64,000 nucleotides of DNA from Lysobacter sp. S4-A87 (GCF_022637455.1 NZ_CP093341.1:2728001-2792000); one strand, 5' to 3'; counted from the first letter of the stretch, positions 52,103 to 61,058 are shown. Numbers and translations: made by a program. The notes: generated by a model not told the origin, from the letters alone.

Positions 52103-53620
52103 TCAATCAACTCGGTTCAGTTGCGGCATTTTCCACTGATCGGACAACACCGCATCACTGGGCTGGTACATGCGCAGGATCACGTAGAAGTCGCCTTCGG
52201 GCGCTGGCAGCCAGTTGGCTGCGTCGTCTCCCGCCGGCTTGTCGTGCTGTATGGGAATCGTGAAGGAGCCATCGGCAGCCTTTTTCAGACCCTGCGTATC
52301 CGTTCCGACCTTGTAGCGGTTGATCTCGTTCGCAACGAGCATCTTGTCGCCCGCGTTGTACATCGTCACCGACCAGAATGCGTCGACTGGCGGTGCCGAG
52401 TCGAAGTGGATGGAGTAGCGGTGCTTGCCGTTCAGCACTTCGCCCTTCGCGTCGGTGTAGCGAATCGGGTACATCGCCTCGTGTTCCCCGTTGCCGCCCA
52501 GGTAGGGGCCAGCGACGACGGCACGTAGAGAATAGTTGTAGCCGAAGCTGTCCAGCCCGGTCACCCAGTCCCACCCGTTTCGTTTGGTGGCTGTACTGGC
52601 CAGAGCGGCCACAGCAACCGCAGGCGCGTCGGCAAGACCCCGCGCCATGCCAGCGCGAACCTGCGGGTTCAACGTCGACGGGTCGAACCCCTTCTCGGTC
52701 AGGCCGATGCGCGCGAACTGACCAAACAATGCCTTGTCCGTCTCCCGGATGGGGTTGTTCTGCACCGCTGCGCCCAGCTCCGTGAAGAAGCCGAACTCAT
52801 CGCCCTGGACAGACGGCAGTGGTTTGAGGGGCTCGGCGGACTTGCTCGCAGCGCCTGCCTTTCCAAAGGCGGACAGCGGGACCAGCTCGAACTGTTTCTG
52901 CAGCGCCAACACCGGTTCCACCGGCTCGCCCTGGGCGATGCGCAGGCGTCCCCATAGCCAGACCTTGTTGGTGCTGACATCCAGCCGTTTCGCGCCGGGC
53001 GGCAGCGCGCCCTTCCAGCCGGGCGGCACGATGGCATAGCGCGCGGCCTTGGTGCCGGTGGTGCGCCTGCCGATGTAGTGCTCAAGCTCCTGATACATAT
53101 CGAAGACGTTCACCACGTAGTAGCGGTCGTTCGTATCGGGGACGGACAAGATGTACGGCTCGTCCAGCTTGACCACCGCGCTCATGTAGAACGTGTCGTT
53201 GTTGGCCGTCGGCATGTCGTGCGCATCAGGCGTGGCGAGCGACGTGGCCCAGCCGATCTGATTGAGCGGCGCGCGGTAGCTGGTGTCCGGCTTCGGACTC
53301 GGAACATTCGTGTAGTCCCGGGCAACGCGCTCCATGCGAACCAGCGGGTAACCCCAGATGTAAGCCGACACCGCGAGCTGATACCCGTCGGTCTCCAAAC
53401 CTTTTGCCACCACCTCGGGTGTCGCTGGCGTGGTGAGCAGGGCATCGGCGCCGTCCGCCGGAGCCTTCGTCCCGGACACCGGGGGCTCAGCGGTGGTCGT
53501 GGGAGCGGTTGTTGCAGCCACCTTGCCCTCGGGTGCGCCATTGGGCTCGCTGGGCTGGCGACTGCAGCCAACGGCGACGACCGCCGCGAGGATCGAGAGC
53601 GCGATCAGTGAGGTCTTCAT
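52103..53620 (-). CDS. DUF1254/DUF1214 lipoprotein
   Basis: A 505-residue exported lipoprotein: the signal sequence SILAAVVAVGC has a lipobox (AVGC), followed by a Pro/Thr-rich linker to about residue 60. The DUF1254 domain (AVSAYIWGYPLVRMERV, NNDTFYMSAVVKLDEPYILS) is followed by the C-terminal DUF1214 domain (FWSVTMYNAGDKMLVANEI, DFYVILRMYQP). Such pairs are common in environmental bacteria and have no established role. The ATG at 53620 gives the signal peptide. Both ends of the gene are flanked by copies of a short palindromic repeat. Confidence 0.88.
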   Translation of the reverse strand: MKTSLIALSILAAVVAVGCSRQPSEPNGAPEGKVAATTAPTTTAEPPVSGTKAPADGADALLTTPATPEVVAKGLETDGYQLAVSAYIWGYPLVRMERVARDYTNVPSPKPDTSYRAPLNQIGWATSLATPDAHDMPTANNDTFYMSAVVKLDEPYILSVPDTNDRYYVVNVFDMYQELEHYIGRRTTGTKAARYAIVPPGWKGALPPGAKRLDVSTNKVWLWGRLRIAQGEPVEPVLALQKQFELVPLSAFGKAGAASKSAEPLKPLPSVQGDEFGFFTELGAAVQNNPIRETDKALFGQFARIGLTEKGFDPSTLNPQVRAGMARGLADAPAVAVAALASTATKRNGWDWVTGLDSFGYNYSLRAVVAGPYLGGNGEHEAMYPIRYTDAKGEVLNGKHRYSIHFDSAPPVDAFWSVTMYNAGDKMLVANEINRYKVGTDTQGLKKAADGSFTIPIQHDKPAGDDAANWLPAPEGDFYVILRMYQPSDAVLSDQWKMPQLNRVD

Positions 53621-53688
53621 TGCCAGCCCGTTCGACAGAAATGGAGTGCCGACGGTAATGCGCTGGCGTGAAGTATGCGTCAAGGCGA

Positions 53689-53715
53689 ATGTCGGCTTCT
53701 GGCCGAAAGCGGTCG
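53689..53715 (+). repeat. Dispersed repeat, copy 2
   Basis: The element at 53689-53715, ATGTCGGCTTCTGGCC then GAAAGCGGTCG, is a diverged copy of the element at 52051 in direct orientation. The interval contains exactly one gene. Confidence 0.55.
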
Positions 53716-53800
53716 TCGGGGCGGGCCGCCTCGACCAGTGCAAACGATTGTTGTCTGGATCCGGGTTGCATAAGCTGAAGAAGCATTGGGGGAGGCGGTT

Positions 53801-54136
53801 GTGAACTGGGGAAAGATTGCAAGATACGCCGCGGTGCTGTTCGTCGTGCAGGTCGTGCTCGGCCTCTTCGAGGCCGACTTCTTCGTGTCCGCCGAGAGTG
53901 CCGGTGAATTCGTCGCGTCACTGATTGGCCGATCCTTGATCTCGTTCGCAGCTTGTGCGGCCGTGTTCGTGCATCTGTCATTCCGCCAGTCAGTTCGGCC
54001 GTTCGCGCATGCTTGGCTGGCGCTCTTGCTCCAGGCGGGTGCTGGAACCTTGCTCTCGATGGCGTTGCCCGGATTGCTCGGAAGCACGCCATTCGCCTTT
54101 GCGAGCGGTATGTGTGCCGAACCGGGGCAGGCCTGA
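53801..54136 (+). CDS. Small hydrophobic membrane protein
   Basis: A 111-residue membrane protein starting GTG with GGAGG five bases upstream. Three hydrophobic segments are visible (YAAVLFVVQVVLGLFEADFF, LIGRSLISFAACAAVFVH, WLALLLQAGAGTLLSMALP). The C-terminus is abrupt (CAEPGQA). A neighbouring frame downstream reads SSWALYEGYR, which might be the lost continuation after a frameshift; this is uncertain. No family is recognised. Confidence 0.55.
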   Translation: MNWGKIARYAAVLFVVQVVLGLFEADFFVSAESAGEFVASLIGRSLISFAACAAVFVHLSFRQSVRPFAHAWLALLLQAGAGTLLSMALPGLLGSTPFAFASGMCAEPGQA

Positions 54137-54382
54137 TCAGTAGTTGGGCGCTTTATGAGGGCTATCGTTTTCCTTGCTGCGAATTCGACTCTAGGCGGCT
54201 CTCCTGGCATCCCGCCAAGCATTTGGCTTTATGGGCCCAGCGGATCCTACGATCCAGGCGTCGCGCCGCCGCGGTGAGGCTGTTGGCCTTCCGGCCTGCC
54301 ATCGCCTGCATGGATGGTTGACCGATAGGCACGGCGACTGGACCATTGGCTCTCGCCTCATGGGGCATTCAGTGGAGGTCTC

Positions 54383-54913
54383 GTGGCAGTCGACGTGGAA
54401 GTCCGCCGGGCGCGAGTCGGCGATGAGGATGCTTTGTCGCTGGTCGGCCAGGCGACATTCCTGGAGACGTTCTCGGGCGTTCTCGACGGGACGGCGATCG
54501 CGGAGCACTGCCGCAAGGCACATTCGCCCTCGCAGTACCTGCATTGGCTGGGCGATGCGCGATCTGCGGTCTGGCTGGCGGGTGTCGCTCCGGGCCATGC
54601 GCCGGTCGGCTACCTTGTTGTAGCGGCGCCTGACCTCCCAGGCGCCAACCCGGCCCACGATCTCGAGCTCAAGCGCATCTACCTGCTGGGGCGGTACCAG
54701 GGAGGAGGTCTGGGCAAGAGGCTGCTGCAGCAGGCGGTCGAGCATGCCGAGGGTGCGGGAGCGACCCGCCTGCTGCTGGGTGTCTATGCCGGCAACCACG
54801 CGGCCCTCGCCTTCTACAGGAAACAGGGTTTCAACCACTTCGCCGATCGCCAGTTCGTGGTCGGTGGAACTGCCTACGATGACCATGTGATGAGTCTGGA
54901 ACTCGGCCGATGA
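54383..54913 (+). CDS. GNAT-family N-acetyltransferase
   Basis: A 176-residue GNAT protein. Motif A with the acetyl-CoA pyrophosphate loop is LKRIYLLGRYQGGGLGKRLL (Q/R-x-x-G-x-G/A), and the C-terminal part LALAFYRKQGF-like (AALAFYRKQGFNHF) is motif B. It starts at GTG 54383 with GGAGG upstream. Its stop overlaps the ATG of the BLUF gene (ATGA), so acetyltransferase and photoreceptor are translationally coupled. The acetyl acceptor is unknown. Confidence 0.9.
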   Translation: MAVDVEVRRARVGDEDALSLVGQATFLETFSGVLDGTAIAEHCRKAHSPSQYLHWLGDARSAVWLAGVAPGHAPVGYLVVAAPDLPGANPAHDLELKRIYLLGRYQGGGLGKRLLQQAVEHAEGAGATRLLLGVYAGNHAALAFYRKQGFNHFADRQFVVGGTAYDDHVMSLELGR

Positions 54914-55401
54914 CGTCGATGACCGGCGGATTTCACGCCATTGCCTACGTCAGCAGGATCGCGCGGAGATTGCAGCCTGCCGAGATCGATGGGCTCTTGC
55001 TCGATGCAAGAGGATTCAACGCTGTGGCGGGTGTAACCGGAGTGCTGCTCTTCAATGGCAGCGAGTTCTTCCAGTACTTCGAAGGATTGAACGACAGCGT
55101 TGAGGCGGTGTATGAGCGGATAAAGCCGGCAAAATGCCACACCGACATTCGCGAACTCATGAATGCACCTGTTGAAGGTCGCCAGTTCGAGACCTGGCAC
55201 ATGGGCTTCCGCAATGCGCCGGCGACCGCTCTGCAGGAACTCGCGCAGGCACGATGGGAGCTGTCGGTTCCGGTAACCCGGACGTCCATGAAGTGCCCTG
55301 AGGGCGTCGCGCTCCTGGCCCATTTCTGGAGCAAGTGGCAAGCCGAGAATCCACGCGACTGGCAGGCATACGACCGGTCTGATCTGGAAGGGGGCGAGTA
55401 A
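54910..55401 (+). CDS. BLUF-domain blue-light photoreceptor
   Basis: A 163-residue protein with an N-terminal BLUF (FAD-binding) domain. The key flavin-pocket residues are present: Y13 (AIAYVSR), N37 (RGFNAVAGVTG) and Q55 (FFQYFEG), the Tyr-Gln pair that switches hydrogen bonds on blue light. About 60 residues after the core are helical, with no EAL or cyclase output domain, so it probably signals through protein contact. It is coupled to the GNAT gene upstream. Confidence 0.9.
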   Translation: MTSMTGGFHAIAYVSRIARRLQPAEIDGLLLDARGFNAVAGVTGVLLFNGSEFFQYFEGLNDSVEAVYERIKPAKCHTDIRELMNAPVEGRQFETWHMGFRNAPATALQELAQARWELSVPVTRTSMKCPEGVALLAHFWSKWQAENPRDWQAYDRSDLEGGE

Positions 55402-55578
55402 CCGCTTTTGCCGCAAGGCCTCGGCCTGCAAGGCTTCGTGGTAGTGCGAATCTGCGAACCCGGCCAGCGGAGCGCTTTTCCGTCCTGGTACCTTCGCCGC
55501 GGGGACAGGGCGGCTGGCCTCGGCTTCATCATGACCTCACAAAACCCGGCCAGGTTGCCCGGATGGAGAATCGGTCCG

Positions 55579-56628
55579 ATGAAACGAACGCTGCTTTCCA
55601 TTTGGGTCGCCACCGCGTCGTGCAGTGCGGCAGCCGCCGACGCCGGCCAGTTCGAGCGGGCCCAGAAGGCTGTCGAGCAGGGCGAGTACAAGGCCATCAC
55701 CAGCATCCTGGTGTCCCAGGACGGCAACGTTGTTTACGAGCACTACTTCGACGCGGACGGCGCCGAAGGACGTCGCAACACCCGCTCGGCGACCAAGACG
55801 GTGACCGGGATGCTCGCGGGGTTGGCGATCGAGGACGGCAAGCTCGCTGGCACTTCCGCGCGCATCTTCGACATTCTGCCGCCCGCGCGCCGGCAGAAGA
55901 TGCTAAACGCCGATCCGCGCAAGGAGGCCATCCGGGTCGAGGACCTGATGACGATGTCGTCGATCGTCGAGTGCAACGACGAAGACCAGTTCTCCCGGGG
56001 CAACGAAGAACGGATGTACCTGATCGAAGACTGGGTGCAGTTCTACGCAGACCTTCCGGTGCAGGGCTTTCCCGCCTGGGTGGCCAAGCCGGCCGATTCA
56101 CCGTATGGCCGCAACTTCCGTTACTGCACTGCTGGCGTGAGCACACTGGGCGAAGTGATCCAGACCGCGGTGCATGAGCCGTTGCAAACCTATGCACAGC
56201 GTCGCCTGTTCGACCCGTTGGGAATCCAGGCTCCCGCCTGGCAGTTCTCGCCGCTGGGTCTCGCCCAGGCCGGAGGCGGGCTGGGGCTGCGCACACGCGA
56301 TCTGTGGAAGCTGGGGCAGCTGTACCTGGACGAGGGACGCGCAGGTGGAAAACAGGTGGTGCCCGCCGCATGGGTCCGCCAGTCGTTGTCGCCCAAGGCC
56401 ACAGCCCGCGAGGACGCCGACTACGGCTATCTGTGGTGGCTGATGAAGATTCCCAGCGGCAACGGCGTCATCACGGCACCGACGATGGCCGGCACGGGCG
56501 GCAACGCTGTGTTCCTGCTGCCGGAGAAGCGGGCGGTGGTGGTGATCACCACGACCAACTACAACGAGCGGCAGCCGCATGCGCTGACGTACAAGCTCCT
56601 CACGCGCGACCTGATGCCTGCGCTCTGA
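55579..56628 (+). CDS. Serine hydrolase, beta-lactamase class C-like
   Basis: A 349-residue exported protein: signal peptide (MKRTLLSIWVATASCSAAAA), then a DD-peptidase/class C beta-lactamase-like fold. The catalytic S70-A-T-K73 (SxxK) is in RSATKTVTGM. The second motif reads YCT rather than YxN (NFRYCTAGV), and a GTGG (MAGTGGNAVFL) stands in place of KTG. These features fit the EstB/penicillin-binding-like esterases rather than a true beta-lactamase. The ATG at 55579 gives the signal peptide. Confidence 0.82.
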   Translation: MKRTLLSIWVATASCSAAAADAGQFERAQKAVEQGEYKAITSILVSQDGNVVYEHYFDADGAEGRRNTRSATKTVTGMLAGLAIEDGKLAGTSARIFDILPPARRQKMLNADPRKEAIRVEDLMTMSSIVECNDEDQFSRGNEERMYLIEDWVQFYADLPVQGFPAWVAKPADSPYGRNFRYCTAGVSTLGEVIQTAVHEPLQTYAQRRLFDPLGIQAPAWQFSPLGLAQAGGGLGLRTRDLWKLGQLYLDEGRAGGKQVVPAAWVRQSLSPKATAREDADYGYLWWLMKIPSGNGVITAPTMAGTGGNAVFLLPEKRAVVVITTTNYNERQPHALTYKLLTRDLMPAL

Positions 56629-56721
56629 CGGCGCGTGTTCGCGGGCCGGCTTCACGCCCCGTGAATTGCCGACCCGTTAGACCGTCGTAGCTGACGCATG
56701 GGCCGCGCAAGGAGATCCCGC

Positions 56722-57636
56722 ATGTCACTGGTCAAACCGATCACGCCGCACCTGTGGTTCGACAAGCAGGCGAAAGAGGCTGCCGAGTTCTATTGCTCGG
56801 TGTTCCCCGACTCGAATGTCGACGCCATCACCCAGCTGCGCAACACGCCGTCGGGCGACTGCGACGTGGTGTCGTTCACCGTGCAGGGGCAGCCCTTCAT
56901 GGCGATCAGCGCCGGGCCATTGTTCAAGTTCAACCCGTCGGTGTCGTTCTTCGTCAACTTCGATCCGTCGCGCGATCCGGATGCACGGGCCAAGCTCGAC
57001 AAACTCTGGGCAGCACTGGTCGACGGCGGCCAGGCACTGATGCCGCTGGACAGCTACCCCTTCAGTGAGCACTACGGCTGGGTGCAGGACCGTTACGGCG
57101 TGTCGTGGCAGCTGATCCTGGCCAACCCCGGCGGGAAGCCACGGCCGCCCATCGTGCCGTCGTTGATGTTCACCGGCGAGGCCTACGGCAAGGCCGAGGC
57201 GGCGGGCGCTTTCTACCGTGCGGTTTTCGACGGCTCGCAGTCCGGGCAACTGATGAAATACCCCGCCGGCATGCCCCAGGACCGCGAAGGCACGGTGATG
57301 TTCTCCGACTTCCGGTTGGGCGATACGTGGTTCGTTGCGATGGACAGCGGCCACGCGCATGGCTTCGGCTTCAACGAAGCGATCTCGTTCGTCGTCACCT
57401 GCCGCGACCAGACTGAGATCGACCGCTACTGGGCGCAGCTGTCGAGCGTGCCGGAGTCCGAGCAGTGCGGGTGGTGCAAGGACCGGTTCGGGCTGTCCTG
57501 GCAGATCACGCCGCAGCTGATGGACGAGATCCTGGCGGCCGGCGACCAGGCCACCATCGACCGCGTGACCCAGGCCTTCCTGCCGATGCACAAACTGGAC
57601 GTGGCAACGATCGAGGCGGCGGCAGCGGCGTCCTGA
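56722..57636 (+). CDS. VOC-family protein, tandem domains (PhnB-like)
   Basis: A 304-residue protein with two vicinal-oxygen-chelate domains of the PhnB/3-demethylubiquinone methyltransferase-like type. The first begins TPHLWFDKQAKEAAEFYCSV and ends DRYGVSWQLIL; the second runs FTGEAYGKAEAAGAFYRAVF to DRFGLSWQITPQL. Despite the database name, these are not methyltransferases. GGAG lies 8 bp before the ATG at 56722. The reaction is unknown. Confidence 0.85.
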   Translation: MSLVKPITPHLWFDKQAKEAAEFYCSVFPDSNVDAITQLRNTPSGDCDVVSFTVQGQPFMAISAGPLFKFNPSVSFFVNFDPSRDPDARAKLDKLWAALVDGGQALMPLDSYPFSEHYGWVQDRYGVSWQLILANPGGKPRPPIVPSLMFTGEAYGKAEAAGAFYRAVFDGSQSGQLMKYPAGMPQDREGTVMFSDFRLGDTWFVAMDSGHAHGFGFNEAISFVVTCRDQTEIDRYWAQLSSVPESEQCGWCKDRFGLSWQITPQLMDEILAAGDQATIDRVTQAFLPMHKLDVATIEAAAAAS

Positions 57637-57743
57637 GCCGTATAGTTGACCCATGCTGGCCGGTCGCCGACAGCTGCCATTCAATCGGCTGTTGTTAGCG
57701 TCAATGTCTGCCACGCGCGTTCAGCACACCCCAGAGGCTCGCC

Positions 57744-58283
57744 ATGAATCCGGTCACGACACGCAGTTTCCTGCTCTTGTGTGGCGTGCTGGCCTTCGCG
57801 CCGGCGGTGGCGCAGGACGATGCGTCCGCTGCTCCCGCGCTGGACCTGAGCGTGCCGGCGACACGGATCGATTTCGCCAACACCGCCGATTACCGCAATG
57901 AGCCGCCTGGCACCTGGCGCGGCGACCAGCAGGGCGGCCTGCCGGTTGGCAACGAGCTCATCAAGCCCGGCGAGAATGCCAACAGCGACTGGCAGGTGCA
58001 CGGCGACGTGGGCGTGGGCGTTGGCTGGTCCAAGATCGGCGGCAACAGCAACTGGCAGGCCGCCGATATCAGCATGAACAAGACCTACGCCACTGACGAC
58101 GGCGGCACTGGCCATGTCGGTGTGAACATCAGCGTCGGTCAGTACGACGGCCCGGTGTTCGGGCCGGGATATGGATCCGGGTACTACTACGGTCCCGGAC
58201 CGGGTCCGATGTCCGGGCCGATGCCGGGGCCAATGCCCGGCCCCATGCCTGGACAGTTCGGCCAGGGGCAGATCCGCCGCTGA
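57744..58283 (+). CDS. Secreted protein with Gly-Pro-Met-rich tail
   Basis: A 179-residue exported protein: signal peptide (SFLLLCGVLAFAPAVAQ), a central domain of alternating strands (NSDWQVHGDVGVGVGWSKIG, GTGHVGVNISVGQY) and a C-terminal tail of GPMP repeats (GPMPGPMPGPMPG, about residues 157-169). No family is recognised. The tail may span or interact with the envelope. Confidence 0.7.
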   Translation: MNPVTTRSFLLLCGVLAFAPAVAQDDASAAPALDLSVPATRIDFANTADYRNEPPGTWRGDQQGGLPVGNELIKPGENANSDWQVHGDVGVGVGWSKIGGNSNWQAADISMNKTYATDDGGTGHVGVNISVGQYDGPVFGPGYGSGYYYGPGPGPMSGPMPGPMPGPMPGQFGQGQIRR

Positions 58284-58341
58284 TCGTCGCCCAAGGGATG
58301 CTTCGCGGCCACGCGCGGTTGGCCGTGATGCTGCCTGGGCA

Positions 58342-58614
58342 CTAGATGCCGCACGATGAAGCGTCGTAGTCGGCCAAGCGGGCGCCGTCGACGTCGACCA
58401 GCCGGTCAAGGCGCACGATCTCGCCGGTGCTCATCGACAGGTATTCCTCGCCACTGCGCGCGAAGACATCGGTAATCACCGCATCGCGGTGCTGGTCGGC
58501 ACCGTTCTCGTCGCGGAAGTTGATGCGCGCGGGCTTGCGCAGGGTCGCAAGGTCCTCGAGGCGATCGTGGAACTCGCAGCTGATGGGGTGATAGGCAGTA
58601 CGTTCGTGGGTCAT
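58342..58614 (-). CDS. rof: Rho-binding antiterminator (Rof-like)
   Basis: A 90-residue protein of the Rof/YaeO family that binds Rho and inhibits termination. The pattern YHPISCEFHDRLEDLATLRK with the later EEYLSMSTGEIVRLDRLVDV (strand and D/RLD motif) matches the family. Length is normal (E. coli Rof is about 86). It is followed upstream by the Ohr gene on the same strand, 84 bp away. Confidence 0.82.
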   Translation of the reverse strand: MTHERTAYHPISCEFHDRLEDLATLRKPARINFRDENGADQHRDAVITDVFARSGEEYLSMSTGEIVRLDRLVDVDGARLADYDASSCGI

Positions 58615-58698
58615 GGCGGTTGCCTCGGCGTGGGGTTGCGACTGCGCCTCCAGGCCCGGCCGACCTGCGATGTGCAGGCCGGCCGTGCGGAAGTGTCC

Positions 58699-59145
58699 TT
58701 ACGAAGTGATGACGTTGACTGAAACGTCGATCTTTCCGTGCGCCAGCTTCGAGTACGGGCAGATCTCGTGGGCGGCGTGTGCAAGCTTCTCGGCAACGTC
58801 CTGCGCCAGGCCCGGAATCCGGATCTCGAAGCGGGCTTCCAGCAGCCAGGCGGCACCGGTCTGGCCCAGGTCGACCTCGACGTCGACGGACAGGTCGGCC
58901 GGCAGCGCCACGCGCTTCTGCGCGGCAATCAGGCCGATCGCAGTGATATAGCAGGCCGACCAGCCACCGGCGAACAGCTCCTCGGCGGTCGGGTGCGGCG
59001 CAACGGTCGTGAGCTGCTGCTCGTGGCCGGCGTGGCTGGGCGAGGACAGGGCCAGGTTGAGGCTGCCGTGGTCGGCGGGCGTGGGGGCCTGGGCAACGGT
59101 GGTGTGGGTCTTGCCAGTAAAGAGGACTTTGTCGATCTTGGTCAT
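58699..59145 (-). CDS. Organic hydroperoxide resistance protein, OsmC/Ohr family
   Basis: A 148-residue thiol peroxidase that reduces organic hydroperoxides. The two redox cysteines are C65 (GWSACYITAIG) and C129 (HEICPYSK), as in Ohr. KVLFTGKTHT is the N-terminus. It is closely related to the Ohr at 62739 and lies next to an epoxide hydrolase, as that copy does. A strong minus-strand promoter is visible upstream. Confidence 0.92.
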   Translation of the reverse strand: MTKIDKVLFTGKTHTTVAQAPTPADHGSLNLALSSPSHAGHEQQLTTVAPHPTAEELFAGGWSACYITAIGLIAAQKRVALPADLSVDVEVDLGQTGAAWLLEARFEIRIPGLAQDVAEKLAHAAHEICPYSKLAHGKIDVSVNVITS

Positions 59146-59193
59146 GGTGGCTTGCTCTGGTGGGGAGGGGTTTTTGACATCGCGTCCGATTGA

Positions 59194-59205
59194 ATCGTGT
59201 ACGAT
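59194..59205. promoter_or_regulatory. Palindrome at the ohr transcription start, candidate operator
   Basis: ATCGT-GT-ACGAT lies between the -10 and the gene, at the expected transcription start of the ohr promoter. A second palindrome of the same ATCG-N4-CGAT type, ATCGCATGCGAT, is at 59290-59301. A MarR/OhrR-type regulator could bind both; this is inferred from position and symmetry. Confidence 0.45.
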
Positions 59206-59213
59206 GGGTGTGG

Positions 59214-59242
59214 ACTGTAGGGAGGTCGGTGGAAGCAGTCAA
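59214..59242 (-). promoter_or_regulatory. Sigma-70 promoter for the first ohr gene
   Basis: On the minus strand, -35 TTGACT (59242-59237), 17-bp spacer, -10 TACAGT (59219-59214), about 70 bp upstream of the ohr start. Confidence 0.65.
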
Positions 59243-59492
59243 TCGGTGGGGAGGAGGTGGTTCAGACTTTATTAATCGCATCCGCGTGTATCGCATGCGA
59301 TCTAAGCATCCTCGCGCAAGCGACCGGGTGTGTCAACTTGCGATCGACCGCATTCCGACGAACGGGCGATCCGGGGCGAATGTGCTTCCAGAAGCCGTGC
59401 CGCGCCCCATTCAGATCGTTCTGTGGGTCTGGTCAAAAGCACCACCATGCGGCCGGGCCCCCAACACCCGGCCGATGGATGCCCCCTGCGAC

Positions 59493-60827
59493 TCACCTCA
59501 GTGTCTTGAATCCCGCGCGAACTTCCTCGGAGAAGAGCTTGGGCTGCTCCCAGGCCGCAAAGTGCCCGCCCTTCGGCAGCCGGTTGTAGTACACAAGCTT
59601 GGGATAGGCCTTCTCCGACCAGCTCTTCGGCGCTTGGAAGAGTTCGTCCGGAAACGCGCTCACCGCGACGGGAATCGTGACGCCCTTGACCGAGAAGTAC
59701 GGCGTCTTGTTCTCCCAGTAGAGACGGGCCGAGGACAGCGCCGTGTTGGTCAGCCAGAACAACGTGATGTTGTCGAGCACGTCATCAGGCGTCAGGCCTT
59801 CCGGCACGCCGTCGATGGAGCGGGCAATCATCTCGTAGCTGCGGTGGTCGTGGTCGAGCAGGAACGCCGCCAATCCGACCGGTGAATCCGCCAGGCCCGT
59901 CAGCGTTTGCGGCCTGTCGCCCATCATCAACGCGTAGGCGATGTGCTTGTAGGTAAAGGCGAGCTGGTCGCAGGCCTGCTTCTCTTCCGCGCTCAGGCTC
60001 AGGCCCGCAGGCAGCGGGTCACCGCGGAACAGCGCCTTGTCGATGTCCGGAGGCACCACGCCCGCCATGTTGGTATGGATGCCGACAAGGCCCGGCGGTG
60101 TCTTCAGTGCCATCTGGTCGACAACGATTGCGCCCCAGTCGCCGCCCGAAGCGCCCCACTTGCTGTAACCGAGTCGACTCATCAGCGTGTTGTACGCCTC
60201 GGCGATGCGGATCGCAGTCCAACCGGTGGTGGTTGGCTTGCCCGAGAACCCGTAGCCAGGCATAGACGGAATCACCAGGTGGAAGGCGTCCGCCTCGCTC
60301 CCGCCATGGGCAGTGGGGTCTGTCAACGGGCCGATGATCTTCATCTGCTCGATGATCGACCCGGGCCAGCCGTGTGCCACCAGCAGCGGGAATGCGTTCT
60401 CATGCTTGGAGCGGATATGCATGAAGTGGATATCCAGCCCGTCGATGCTGGTGAGGAAGTTGGGCACGGCATTGATCTGGGTTTCGATCCTTCGCCAGTC
60501 GTACTTGCTGGACCAGTGCTGGGCGAGCTTCTGGATCGTTGCGAACTGCACTCCCTGCGATGAATCCTTGACGGTTTCGCGATCGGGCCATCGCGTGGCC
60601 TCGATACGCTTGCGCAGGTCGGCCAGTTCCGCGTCCGACGCCTTGTAGGTGAACGGGCGCAGCTCGGTTGAGCTGGTACTTGCCGTCTTCTTCTCCGCGA
60701 CTTCGTTCATGGGTTCTTTCCTCCCGGTGCAACCAATCAAGCCCAATGGCGCAGCAGCCAGCGTCGTCGCCGTGGCAACGCAAAGCCTGCGCCGCGTTTG
60801 GAAGGTGGTGTCGTTGTTCTCTTGCAT
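59493..60827 (-). CDS. Epoxide hydrolase, exported, copy 1
   Basis: A 444-residue alpha/beta-hydrolase with the epoxide hydrolase N-terminal (EHN) domain (LRPFTYKASDAELADLRKRI, TRWPDRE). The nucleophilic Asp is in GGDWGAIVV, the oxyanion motif is HGWPGSI, and the catalytic His lies in KGGHFAAWEQP. The N-terminus has a twin-arginine-like TRRRLCVATATTLAAAPLGL followed by IGC, so it may be a Tat-exported lipoprotein. The ATG at 60827 has AGGAGG four bases upstream. It is a paralogue of the hydrolase at 61473, which lacks this leader. Confidence 0.9.
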   Translation of the reverse strand: MQENNDTTFQTRRRLCVATATTLAAAPLGLIGCTGRKEPMNEVAEKKTASTSSTELRPFTYKASDAELADLRKRIEATRWPDRETVKDSSQGVQFATIQKLAQHWSSKYDWRRIETQINAVPNFLTSIDGLDIHFMHIRSKHENAFPLLVAHGWPGSIIEQMKIIGPLTDPTAHGGSEADAFHLVIPSMPGYGFSGKPTTTGWTAIRIAEAYNTLMSRLGYSKWGASGGDWGAIVVDQMALKTPPGLVGIHTNMAGVVPPDIDKALFRGDPLPAGLSLSAEEKQACDQLAFTYKHIAYALMMGDRPQTLTGLADSPVGLAAFLLDHDHRSYEMIARSIDGVPEGLTPDDVLDNITLFWLTNTALSSARLYWENKTPYFSVKGVTIPVAVSAFPDELFQAPKSWSEKAYPKLVYYNRLPKGGHFAAWEQPKLFSEEVRAGFKTLR

Positions 60828-61019
60828 GCGGCCTCCTTGAGCGTGCAGATGCCCGCCACGTGGAGCAGGCTCCAAATGGGAAGTCTTGAGCTCAGAACCG
60901 CCCGTCTCAATGCGAGTCATGGCCCGAAGCCATTCGCTTGTTTGGGGGTAGTTCCGTCGAGGCTTGCGTACTCCGTACGCGACACGTGGGCGATACCGCC
61001 CTGGACAGCTGCCGGCTCA

Positions 61020-61058
61020 CCTTGTCCGCTGCAACCGTTGCGGTTGCCAGGTGGCCGC
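61020..61058. repeat. Inverted repeat arm 1, palindrome GCAACCG-TTG-CGGTTGC
   Basis: The core palindrome GCAACCGTTGCGGTTGC is at 61031-61047, flanked by CCTTGTCC and GGCCGC. An inverted copy lies at 61256-61296. The core lies 204 bp before the first hydrolase, on its upstream side. Confidence 0.75.

Larger units (their letters stand above)
59146..59492. other. 347-bp region without a gene between epoxide hydrolase and ohr
   Basis: Apart from the ohr promoter and two ATCG-N4-CGAT palindromes listed separately, I see no gene here. Plus-strand frames crossing it have no ribosome site and are shadows of the minus-strand hydrolase. Confidence 0.5.
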
